From assembly GCF_965139615.1 (NCBI RefSeq), contig NZ_CBCSIQ010000007.1, positions 1 through 64,000 of the forward strand: 64,000 bases of DNA. Direction: 5' to 3'. Below are positions 50,438 to 57,849 of the stretch, in pieces; the first letter of the stretch is position 1; each line of letters opens with the position of its first letter. This DNA is from Kerstersia similis (GTDB lineage Bacteria; Pseudomonadota; Gammaproteobacteria; Burkholderiales; Burkholderiaceae_B). The position numbers and the translations under genes are program-made. The notes beneath the pieces were generated by a model, which was given only the letters and a program-made list of their open reading frames with translations, did no database searches and was not told the DNA's origin.

Positions 50438-51370
50438 ATGCAACACTTCGACGCGTCGCAAACCCGCGCCCAGCTCTCTTTTGAAACCCTGATTCCCGCC
50501 TTGCGCCAGGCATTTGCCGAGGGCGGCACGGTACCGTTGCGCCACAATCATGCAATCGAATGCCAAGGTGCTCACGGCATCTCCTTGATCATGCCCGCCT
50601 GGAGCGAGCAAGGCTATTACGGCCTGAAAACCGTCAATATCTTCCCTGGCAATGGCCAACGCAATCTGCCAGGCCTGCATTCGACCTATATTCTTTACGA
50701 TGCCACAACGGGCGTACCGCTGGCACTGATAGACGGCGACGAAATCACCTCGCGCCGCACCGCCGCAGCGGCTGCCTTGGGCGCGGATTTTCTCGCCCGG
50801 CCGGATGCGCGCCGCCTCTTGCTGCTGGGAGCAGGCCGTGTCGGCAGTCTGGTGCCGCGCGCCATGCGCGCCGTGCGCAAGATCGAGCATGTCGATATCT
50901 GGAACCCCAACCCCGAACGCGCCCAGGCACTGATCGAACAACTCCAGGCCGAAGGTTTGAGCGCCCGCCGGGTCGAAAACCTGGAACAAGCCGTGCACCA
51001 AGCCGACATCATCAGCTGTGCCACCTTATCGGAAGCCCCCCTGATCCAAGGCAAATGGCTGCAACCCGGCGTCCACCTTGACCTGATCGGCAGCTTCACA
51101 CCCAAAATGAAAGAAAGCGACCCGGACTGCTTCATCGGCAACAAGGTGTTCGTGGACACAGACGAAGCGCCCACGAAATCGGGCGATCTGCTTGATGCCA
51201 TCGCAACAGGACGCTTTCACCAAAGTGACATCTGCGCCAACCTGGAAACCCTGTGCCGCCAGCAGCACCCAGGCCGCACGCAGGCCAGCGACATCACCGT
51301 ATTCAAGGCCGTGGGTTCCGCCCTCGAAGACCTGACGGCTGCCACGCTGGTGTACCAAAGCGGTCGTTGA
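50438..51370 (+). CDS. Ornithine cyclodeaminase/mu-crystallin family (cyclic imine reductase-like)
   Basis: A 310-residue NAD(P)-dependent protein of the mu-crystallin branch, about 45 residues shorter than the ornithine cyclodeaminase at 43069. It shows YYGLKTVNIFPGN near 63, SRRTAAAAALGADFLA near 105, the Rossmann motif LLGAGRVGSLVPRAM near 127 and DLIGSFTPKMKESD near 217. Short members of this type reduce delta1-pyrroline- or delta1-piperideine-2-carboxylate to L-proline or L-pipecolate. Behind a DadA-like oxidase this activity makes biochemical sense. It is 237 bases after the ATPase gene and may have its own promoter. Confidence 0.87.
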   Translation: MQHFDASQTRAQLSFETLIPALRQAFAEGGTVPLRHNHAIECQGAHGISLIMPAWSEQGYYGLKTVNIFPGNGQRNLPGLHSTYILYDATTGVPLALIDGDEITSRRTAAAAALGADFLARPDARRLLLLGAGRVGSLVPRAMRAVRKIEHVDIWNPNPERAQALIEQLQAEGLSARRVENLEQAVHQADIISCATLSEAPLIQGKWLQPGVHLDLIGSFTPKMKESDPDCFIGNKVFVDTDEAPTKSGDLLDAIATGRFHQSDICANLETLCRQQHPGRTQASDITVFKAVGSALEDLTAATLVYQSGR

Positions 51371-51579
51371 TGCCCGACTGCGCCGCGCAAGGATGTCTTC
51401 CCCAGACCATCCATCAACATTGGCCTTGATATGGACAGCTGCCCGGCCGAGCCGGGCAGCGTCGGCGTCTCTCCTGCCACCAGGACAGACGCCGATGCAA
51501 GCTCACCAGGAATAGAACGACAAGCCAGAAATCGGCTATCATCTCGCCTCGGCCACGGTCGCCAGACCGCAGCCCCACT

Positions 51580-51898
51580 GCCCGAGTGGTGAAATCGGTA
51601 GACACAAGGGACTTGAAAATTTGAGCCCTGCCGGGGAAACTTGGCAGGTGACGCCCGTCAAACTCGGCGAACGCCCTGGATGCCCCGGCATCCGCGCCAA
51701 CGCCGAGCCAAGCCTGACCGTACACACGGCCAGGAAGGTGTAGAGAGCAGACGGCGGGCACCTACAGCCGCAAGGCCAAGGTGAAGGCGTGCTCCAGACC
51801 ACGAACGTCCTGCGCCAGCAGAACGGCGGCGAAAGCCGAAGTGGTAAGAAAATCCCTCGCCGTCAGGCGTGCCGGTTCGATTCCGGCCTCGGGCACCA
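51580..51898 (+). tRNA. tRNA-Leu (anticodon UAA) interrupted by a group I intron
   Basis: The exons are 51580-51614 and 51849-51898. Joined, they give a complete class II tRNA: acceptor stem GCCCGAG/CTCGGGC, D arm with GGTAGACAC, anticodon stem AGGGA/TCCCT, 7-base loop CTTAAAA with anticodon TAA, long variable arm, T arm GCCGGTTCGATTCCGGC and encoded ACCA. The split lies between U34 and A35 of the anticodon. This is the classic position of the tRNA-Leu(UAA) group I intron of cyanobacteria and plastids. Confidence 0.93.
51615..51848 (+). ncRNA. Group I intron (IC3-like, Azoarcus-type core) in tRNA-Leu(UAA)
   Basis: A 234-base intron. P1 forms between exon CTT (51612-51614) and GAG (51623-51625), giving the U-G wobble at the 5' splice site, and the intron ends with G at 51848. 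Core elements are present: GGGGAAAC (51633-51640), GTCAAACTCGGCGA (51657-51670), a 7-bp helix CTCGGCG/CGCCGAG (51663-51669 with 51701-51707) leading into GAGCCAAGCC, GAAGGTGTAGAGA (51734-51746) then GACGGC, and GTGAAGGCGTGCTCCAGACC (51781-51800). They closely match what I recall of the Azoarcus tRNA-Ile ribozyme. No homing endonuclease is encoded. It should self-splice. Confidence 0.92.
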
Positions 51899-51948
51899 AA
51901 TTCGCTTTTACAACGATGTACCGCTGCACACCAAACCCGCACCGGTCC

Positions 51949-52001
51949 TGAGCTGCCCCCCCGAAGGTTGGATCTATGTCCCATTTTCGGGGGGTAGTTC
52001 A
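51949..52001. repeat. Insertion-sequence-like terminal inverted repeats (remnant)
   Basis: TGAGCTG followed by a C run and GAAGGTTGGA faces TTTTCGGGGGGTAGTTCA, giving near-perfect inverted termini about 16 bases long with about 20 bases between. The ends resemble IS3/IS150-group terminal repeats (TG-x-CTGC-x-CCC ... GTTGGAC). No transposase is present. It looks like the footprint of an internally deleted element or a very short MITE-like hairpin, 50 bases after tRNA-Leu(UAA). Confidence 0.6.
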
Positions 52002-52081
52002 TTTTTGCTATGCGGTTTTTGTCCATGGAAGTCTGCGATTATGGAAAATGGCAGAAAACGCGGCATACCAAAACAAATAAA

Positions 52082-52117
52082 AAGGCAGCTTCTGCTGTTT
52101 CAACAGAAAGCTGCCTT
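52082..52117 (-). terminator. Terminator of the cold-shock gene
   Basis: AAGGCAGCTT and AAGCTGCCTT form a stem around a loop that itself contains CTGTT/AACAG. On the minus strand it is followed by TTTTTATTT. It lies about 40 bases downstream of the cold-shock protein stop. Confidence 0.85.
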
Positions 52118-52155
52118 CGAGTGAGTTTCAGCCTGCCATCAAGGCAGACCAAAAA

Positions 52156-52365
52156 TCAAATAATCTGAATTTTCGTGGCGCAAGGGCCTTTTTGCCCTTG
52201 TCCCGGTACGAACGAAACGCGCTGGTTCTCTTCGAGAGATTTATGACCGTCGCCCTGAATTTCGCTGTAGTGTGCGAAGAGATCCTTGCCACCGAGTTCG
52301 GGCATGATAAATCCAAAGCCCTTTTCGTTGTTGAACCACTTCACAATGCCGGTTTCTGTATTCAA
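52156..52365 (-). CDS. Cold-shock domain protein (CspA family)
   Basis: A 69-residue single-domain OB-fold nucleic-acid-binding protein: GIVKWFNNEKGFGFI contains RNP1 (KGFGFI) and DLFAHYSEIQ corresponds to RNP2. The longer frame to 52416 is rejected. The start is TTG at 52365, with AGGA 6 to 9 bases upstream, which gives the usual N-terminus (NTETGIVKWF). Such proteins act as RNA chaperones. The gene is preceded by an AT-rich leader and followed by a terminator, and is probably monocistronic. Confidence 0.92.
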   Translation of the reverse strand: MNTETGIVKWFNNEKGFGFIMPELGGKDLFAHYSEIQGDGHKSLEENQRVSFVPGQGQKGPCATKIQII

Positions 52366-52495
52366 TGTAAATCCTAATGTATGGAGAAAAATATCTCCAG
52401 CCCCACTATCGTTCATATATCATAGGAAAGCCAGGTATGTTACAAATAAATACATCTACCACCGATATCACCAGCCAATCGACCGATTGAAAAAC

Positions 52496-53110
52496 TCACA
52501 ATACATGTGCCTCGATCGAGAAGTAATGACACATCGTTCCCATTAGAACAAACATATGCCACATTCCGTGAGCATGCTTCACTCGGTTGGAGACGCGATA
52601 GAACAAGGTACCAGCGGTATAAAACACCGCACCGCAAAGCAAAAGAATAAAAGATTTTTCGCTTAACAGTGTCCATTCCTGAAACACTGAAAAAACCGCG
52701 GCCCATCCCAAACCGACGTAAATCCAGACTGAAGGCGCGCTCTCAGTCGTTGCCCGGCACTCAAAAAATACGCCCGCACCAGCGAGCAGCCAGAGCAGCA
52801 GGACAGATAGCCAGGCTATCCAATCCATTGAAGGGCTGATGATAAAGGGGGTTGCAGTCCCTGCGATCAATAGATAAATGGCGCAATGGTCCATTCGTTG
52901 CCATCGTCGCTTGGCCGGTTCCCGGGTACTGTGATAGAGCGTGGAAGCTAGGTAGAGCAGGATGGCCGACACGGAAAAAACAACCGTACCGACAATTCTG
53001 GCAGCGCTGCCCGTTTCGATGGCGCCTGTGACTAACCAAGTCGAACCCGCACTGGCCAGAACGAGCCCCAGCAAATGGCTAAGACTGTTGAAACGCTCGC
53101 CGTAGTACAT
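52496..53110 (-). CDS. Hemolysin III / PAQR family membrane protein
   Basis: A 204-residue protein with seven transmembrane helices. Family residues of the putative metal site are visible: Ser and His in STLYHSTR near 57, RMDHCAIYLLIAG near 73 and the C-terminal HAHGMWHMFVLMGTMCHY near 180. This is the hemolysin III (YqfA-like) branch of PAQR proteins, suggested to be membrane hydrolases or ceramidase-like. The function in bacteria is uncertain. The gene is visibly less GC-rich than the metabolic genes around the window. Confidence 0.9.
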   Translation of the reverse strand: MYYGERFNSLSHLLGLVLASAGSTWLVTGAIETGSAARIVGTVVFSVSAILLYLASTLYHSTREPAKRRWQRMDHCAIYLLIAGTATPFIISPSMDWIAWLSVLLLWLLAGAGVFFECRATTESAPSVWIYVGLGWAAVFSVFQEWTLLSEKSFILLLCGAVFYTAGTLFYRVSNRVKHAHGMWHMFVLMGTMCHYFSIEAHVL

Positions 53111-53701
53111 GTGTCATGTCAGAAAATGCTTGAGCTGAAGCGCTCGACTCGGCCGGATTTGATGCAAAACCAGCCGGATGAGAGGCAACCGTCTCATCAG
53201 CGGAAGATGGCTGCAAGTCAGCCTGAGGCGTACAAGACTCAGCATGCAGATAGGCCTCTACGGAACCGCAGCGTAACACGCGAATATGACAGATCATCGC
53301 GGCCCAACGCAGATCCCGGCACGACCTCGTCTGTTAGCGCTCCCCATCAAATAAAAAATAAAATAATAACCATTCAATAAAATAAAAAATATTCAGAAAT
53401 TCGAATCCCAGCCATACCGCTCAAAAAGCCAAGACAATTTCATATTATCCCCCTTCTCAGCAGAAGCCATCTTCGCTCCCTGACTTTTCTTGTCAACTCA
53501 ACATTGCCTCCAACCTAAGGCCGGCAAAATACATCATTCTAAAAAAGAAATCCGATTTAAACCCCCCTCTCCTCTACATACATTGATTCAAGCCCATTGC
53601 CCCCAAAGGATGAGTCGAGTACAACACGGATGTCATGCGCCTCACGGGGCATGCCGCTTTCTCGCCCCCACCGGGGCCTTTTACTTTTTGGCAGGGTACG
53701 T
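53111..53701. promoter_or_regulatory. Long AT-rich divergent region with tandem hairpins before the permease
   Basis: These 591 bases separate hemolysin III and the APC permease. The stretch 53345-53395 is made largely of A/T (repeated AATAAAA). Close to the permease start are two stem-loops: CATGCGCC...GGGGCATG at 53634-53653, and GCCCC-CACC-GGGGC at 53664-53677 followed by CTTTTACTTTTT. The second looks like an intrinsic terminator 15-25 bases before the start codon. I see no convincing gene here. Confidence 0.6.
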
Positions 53702-55012
53702 GTGGCAAGCAATCAATCGAAACAAACGCTGAATCTGATTGACGTCATTTCCATTGGTATCGGGGCAATGGTCGGCGCTGGCATATTCGTGCTGATCGGG
53801 CAGGTCGCAGAATTGATGGATACCTTTACCTGGTTTTCCTTCGGCCTGGCGGGTGTGGTCTCGCTCTTGATCGGTTATGCCTATGCCCGCCTATCGGTGT
53901 ATTACCCCACCAACGGGGGTTTGATCGACTATTTCCGGGCCGCCTTTTCCCGGCCATTGGTCATTACCCTGTCTTTTCTCTATATCGGCACGCTGATTCT
54001 GACCATCGCACTGGTCGCACGCGCCTTCGGCCTGTACGCAGCACAGTGGCTGCATCCCGGCCATGCCAATCTGGCACTGCTGGGCCTGGCCTATACCCTG
54101 GGCATCATCGTGCTACTGGCCTTGCTCAATATGTACAGCAATCACGCTGTCGGGCGTACCGAATCGCTGCTGGTGATTCTGAAACTGGGCATTTTGCTCA
54201 TCTTCATTATCGCGGGCGCGGTTCAGCTCAAGCCGACCAGCCTGATTCCGTCTCCCCTGCCAGGTGCCGATCCGATTTTTTCCAGTCTGGGGCTGACCTT
54301 TTTTGCCTACGCCGGCTTCAATATGATGACCAATGCGGCAGATAAGGTAAAAAATCCTGCGCGCACCATGCCTTTGGCCTTCATTCTCGCCATCAGCATC
54401 ACCATGCTGCTGTATGTCGCCCTGGCCATCATTCTGGCGTCCAGCCTATCCATGGCGCAACTGCGCGAGTACGCAGAAACGTCAATCGCCTATGCCGCCT
54501 ATCCCGTGCTGGGCGCAACAGGCTTCGTGATGGTGTCGGCCGGCGCCTTGCTGGCCACATCTTCAGCCATCAATGCGACGATTTTTTCACTGTTCAATAC
54601 CCTGGACAGCATGGGCCAATCCCGGGAAATTCCGGCCGCCCTCAATCGTCCGCTGTGGCGCAACGCGTCGTCCGGCAATGTCATCATCAGTATCGCCATC
54701 GCTATCCTGGCGCTCTGCTTCGATGTCAGCGTGCTGGCCGATGTTGTCAGCTTCACGTTCCTGGCCAGCTACTTTTTTGTTCTCATCGTTGCCTGGCGCA
54801 TGCGCGCCAAGATTCATCTGGGTGCGGGCTTCCTGCTGCTGACCCTCGCGATTGTCTCGCTGATCATGCTGGGCTTCCTCTATAGCCTGGCCACCAGCAA
54901 TCTGATGGCTATTGCCTCCATCCTGGCTGCCCTGGCGCTTTGCGCCGGCCTGGCATTCTGGCGCAATCGCTATCTCTCTGCCAGCGGCGCCACGGGCGCC
55001 CGGCCTCGCTAG
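53702..55012 (+). CDS. APC family amino acid/amine permease
   Basis: A 436-residue inner-membrane transporter with 12 helices. The first helix has the APC signature SIGIGAMVGAGIFVLIGQ, and GLTFFAYAGFNMMTNAADKVKNPARTMP near 198-225 is the characteristic helix 6 region. The start is taken as GTG at 53702 with AGGG 6 bases upstream, because family members begin just before QTLNLIDVISIG; the frame extends further up without transporter-like sequence. The substrate cannot be inferred. A terminator-like leader precedes it. Confidence 0.88.
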   Translation: MASNQSKQTLNLIDVISIGIGAMVGAGIFVLIGQVAELMDTFTWFSFGLAGVVSLLIGYAYARLSVYYPTNGGLIDYFRAAFSRPLVITLSFLYIGTLILTIALVARAFGLYAAQWLHPGHANLALLGLAYTLGIIVLLALLNMYSNHAVGRTESLLVILKLGILLIFIIAGAVQLKPTSLIPSPLPGADPIFSSLGLTFFAYAGFNMMTNAADKVKNPARTMPLAFILAISITMLLYVALAIILASSLSMAQLREYAETSIAYAAYPVLGATGFVMVSAGALLATSSAINATIFSLFNTLDSMGQSREIPAALNRPLWRNASSGNVIISIAIAILALCFDVSVLADVVSFTFLASYFFVLIVAWRMRAKIHLGAGFLLLTLAIVSLIMLGFLYSLATSNLMAIASILAALALCAGLAFWRNRYLSASGATGARPR

Positions 55013-55342
55013 AAAAACAGCCCTCCACCCAGGTTTACAGGTGCCTGCCGCCACAGCGGCGGGCGCCTGTCCGTCCGCTTTCCGTGCGTTCCGCTGAACG
55101 TCTGGCGCCCGCGGCTGCCCGCGCCATTTCCAATTCCCCGCCTGCACTTTCCCTGCCCCGCGCCCTGCCCCGCACTGGCTGTCCGTTCGCCATCGCAACC
55201 AGAAAAACCATCGCCCCACGACAATTAATTATCGTTTTACATAAAAATATTTTCATTGAACAGAAATAAAAGTGGATTTATAGTGCGCCCTACGCTTGAC
55301 CCTTTCAAGCACACCAACCTAGACCCTGCACGAGGATTCCAC
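55013..55342. promoter_or_regulatory. Intergenic region with an AT-rich palindrome
   Basis: These 330 bases contain no convincing gene. Their right half is AT-rich and contains CGACAATTAATTATCG at 55219-55234, an imperfect 16-bp palindrome, about 110 bases before the DUF2975 gene. It could be the operator for the XRE regulator encoded at 55914. Confidence 0.4.
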
Positions 55343-55909
55343 ATGTCACACCCCGACGCTCTGGCACGCACCAGCCAGAGAATGGCCGTTTTGACCCTGC
55401 TTCTGTTATTCGTGATGCTGACCCTCAATGCCGCCATCTGGTGTTACCCGGACCTAGGTTCAAAAGAAGGCGGATATGGCCTTGATTTCGCGCTATCCAA
55501 TCAACTGATTCCCGCCACCTATGGCGTGGTCGAAAATCTGCCTGCCTGGCAACGAATAGGCGCCATTCTTATCTCCAGCATTCCACTGGTCATGCTCGCC
55601 ATCAGCTTGCTGCATCTGCGCCAGCTGTTCCAGCACTACGCCCAGGGCGACTACTTTTCTGGCACGGCGGCAACCCATATGGAGAAAATGGGGCGCGCCG
55701 TGATGTATTGGGTACTATTGAATTTCCTGTGCCTGCCCATGCTCAGTGCCTGGGTCACGATGCGTGAACCAGCCGGGCAACGCTTCATTTCCATCGCCTT
55801 CGATTCAGCCAGCGTGGTCGCCTTGTTCGTCGCGGCCAGCATCATGGTCATCGCCCGCATCCTGAAAAAAGCGGCCACCCTGAATCAAGAAAACCAACAG
55901 TTCGTCTGA
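55343..55909 (+). CDS. DUF2975 family membrane protein
   Basis: A 188-residue membrane protein with four hydrophobic segments. The layout, with the middle segment LLHLRQLFQHYAQGDYFSGTAATHMEKMG near 95, matches DUF2975 proteins. The ATG at 55343 has AGGA upstream, while the frame start at 55256 is unlikely. Proteins of this family are characteristically encoded directly before a small XRE regulator, as here with a 4-base gap. Their function is unknown; a membrane anti-regulator role is conceivable. Confidence 0.82.
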   Translation: MSHPDALARTSQRMAVLTLLLLFVMLTLNAAIWCYPDLGSKEGGYGLDFALSNQLIPATYGVVENLPAWQRIGAILISSIPLVMLAISLLHLRQLFQHYAQGDYFSGTAATHMEKMGRAVMYWVLLNFLCLPMLSAWVTMREPAGQRFISIAFDSASVVALFVAASIMVIARILKKAATLNQENQQFV

Positions 55910-55913
55910 CGCC

Positions 55914-56147
55914 ATGCCAATTGAAGTTACCCTGGACCTGATGCTGGCCAAACGAAAGATCAAATCCAAAGACCTGGCTGCCGCCATCGGTATCACCGAA
56001 GCCAATCTGTCCCTGCTCAAGCAAGGCAAGGTCAAAGGCATACGTTTCGCAACGCTGGAAGCCATTTGCGACTATCTGCAATGCCAACCGGGCGACATTC
56101 TCGTTCATGTCAGCCCGGCCGCCGCCGAGTCGCCAACATCCCCTTGA
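55914..56147 (+). CDS. Small XRE family helix-turn-helix regulator (YozG-like)
   Basis: A 77-residue Cro/CI-type DNA-binding protein: IKSKDLAAAIGITEANLSLLKQGKVKGIRF spans the helix-turn-helix, followed by LEAICDYLQCQPGDIL. It begins 4 bases after the DUF2975 gene and is certainly co-transcribed with it. The pair recurs in many bacteria and probably regulates its own promoter. Confidence 0.9.
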   Translation: MPIEVTLDLMLAKRKIKSKDLAAAIGITEANLSLLKQGKVKGIRFATLEAICDYLQCQPGDILVHVSPAAAESPTSP

Positions 56148-56190
56148 ACGGTAGGCGCTGGAGCGGTGCGACGCCCGCTCCACCACAGGC

Positions 56191-57849
56191 TCAACGGCGT
56201 GCATCCGCCTTGATCATGTCTGCCGCTTTTTCTGCAATCATGATGACTGGCGCATTGGTGTTGCCTGACGGCACCATGGGCATGATGGACGCATCAACCA
56301 CGCGCACCCCTTCCAGGCCACGCACCTTGAGACGGCTGTCCACAACAGCCTGCGGCCCCTGCCCCATGGCACAAGTGCCGACCTGATGATGATAGGAAGA
56401 CACGGCACTGCGGCAATAGTCTGCCAGCTCCGCGTCGCTCTGCTTGTCCGCGCCAGGATAGACTTCCCTGCCGCGCCAGGCTTGCAAAGCCTCTTGATCC
56501 GCAATCTCGCGCATCATCTTCACGCTGGCCACCAGCACGTCAATATCCTCCTGTGTCGCCAGCACATTGGGGTCCAGCAGCAACACGTCGTCCACCCCTT
56601 TGCCGCTCAGCCGCACCTCGCCGCGGCTGGTCGGCATCACGCAAGCCGCACACAATGTGAATGCATTGGCCGGCCCGCTTTGTTCTGGCGTGTAATACGG
56701 CACATTGAAGAACAAGGGCTGCATGTCCGGCCCTGGCAAATCCGGATCGGTCTTGGCAAACAATTGGGCATGCAAAGGCGTAATCGCCGGATTGGCGGCG
56801 AGGTCCGGTATCGCTTGCTTGCTCTCGTAAATCACGGGTACCAAGGTATGGTCATGCAGATTCTTGCCGACACCAGGCAAGTGCTGCACGACCGGAATAT
56901 CGAATTGCGCCAGTTGCTCGCTATCCCCCACGCCGGACAGCATCAAAATCCTGGGTGATTCGATTGCACCGCCGCTCAGGATCACTTCCTTGCGGGCGCG
57001 TACAGTGTGAGGCTGGCCGGCCTGTTCATAGACCACGCCCTCACAACGCTTGCCATCAAACGCAAGCTGCTGAACCCGCGCATGGGTAACCAGACTCAGA
57101 TTGGGGCGCTCCAGCGCCGGTCTCAAAAACGCAACGGCCGTACTGACACGCTTGCCATCCTTGGTATTGAGATGATTGAAACCCACTCCAAGAATGTCTT
57201 TGCCGTTATGGTCAGGATTGTAGGGATGGCCGGCCTGCACCGCCGCGTCCACCATGGCTTGGGTGACAGGATGCGGCGTGTAGTTCACAGTCACATGCAA
57301 AGGCCCGCCAGCACCGTGATAGTCGTCCGCCCCCAACTCGTAATCTTCCGACTTCTTGAAGTACGGCAACACATCCGCATAACCCCAGCCTTCATTCCCC
57401 TGCTGCGCCCAGGCGTCATAGACAGAGGCGTGCCCACGTACATAAATCATGCCATTGAGAGAACTGCTGCCGCCCAGGGTTTTTCCTCGCGGCCAGAACA
57501 GCGTACGGTCGTGCGCGTGTTCCTGGGGGACGGTTTCATAGGCCCAATCGTAGGGCGAGTGCCAAAGCTCGATCAGTCGCAATGGCGTGGAAATCAATTC
57601 CGAGTCATCCGGCCCGCCGGCCTCCAGCAGCAGTACCTTGACAGCCGGATCCTCAGTCAAACGGTTAGCCAGCACACACCCGGCGGAACCCGCGCCTACG
57701 ATGATGTAGTCAAAGCTGCCGTCTTTGTCTTCGGCCGCGTTGACCCTGGCGCCCAGGACTCCTCCCACCATCAGCGTACCGCTGGCGATTCCCGCCGTTT
57801 TGATGAAACGTCGCCTGCCTGCGTTCGTGCCGTGCTGTTCTGCGCCCAT
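56191..57849 (-). CDS. GMC family oxidoreductase, Tat-exported (choline dehydrogenase-like)
   Basis: A 552-residue FAD enzyme with a twin-arginine signal (GRRRFIKTAGIASGTLM, residues 11-27). The ADP-binding motif is IIVGAGSAGCVLANRL near 49-64, and GMC signature 1 lies at WPRGKTLGGSSSLNGMIYVRG near 118. Active-site histidines are probably those in SYHHQVGTCAMG near 485 and the Asn in PSGNTNAPVIM near 525. It should oxidise an alcohol in the periplasm. No cytochrome partner or dehydrogenase subunit is adjacent. It is convergent with the XRE gene. Confidence 0.92.
   Translation of the reverse strand: MGAEQHGTNAGRRRFIKTAGIASGTLMVGGVLGARVNAAEDKDGSFDYIIVGAGSAGCVLANRLTEDPAVKVLLLEAGGPDDSELISTPLRLIELWHSPYDWAYETVPQEHAHDRTLFWPRGKTLGGSSSLNGMIYVRGHASVYDAWAQQGNEGWGYADVLPYFKKSEDYELGADDYHGAGGPLHVTVNYTPHPVTQAMVDAAVQAGHPYNPDHNGKDILGVGFNHLNTKDGKRVSTAVAFLRPALERPNLSLVTHARVQQLAFDGKRCEGVVYEQAGQPHTVRARKEVILSGGAIESPRILMLSGVGDSEQLAQFDIPVVQHLPGVGKNLHDHTLVPVIYESKQAIPDLAANPAITPLHAQLFAKTDPDLPGPDMQPLFFNVPYYTPEQSGPANAFTLCAACVMPTSRGEVRLSGKGVDDVLLLDPNVLATQEDIDVLVASVKMMREIADQEALQAWRGREVYPGADKQSDAELADYCRSAVSSYHHQVGTCAMGQGPQAVVDSRLKVRGLEGVRVVDASIMPMVPSGNTNAPVIMIAEKAADMIKADARR

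Noticed and set aside
51414..51802. Open frames on the minus strand across the tRNA-Leu locus
   Set aside because: They run opposite the tRNA exons and the structured intron, so their codons simply reflect RNA helices.
53634..53689. Tandem hairpins as a guanidine-II (mini-ykkC) riboswitch
   Set aside because: That class needs ACGR tetraloops in both stems; the second loop here is CACC and the first does not close as an ACGR loop.
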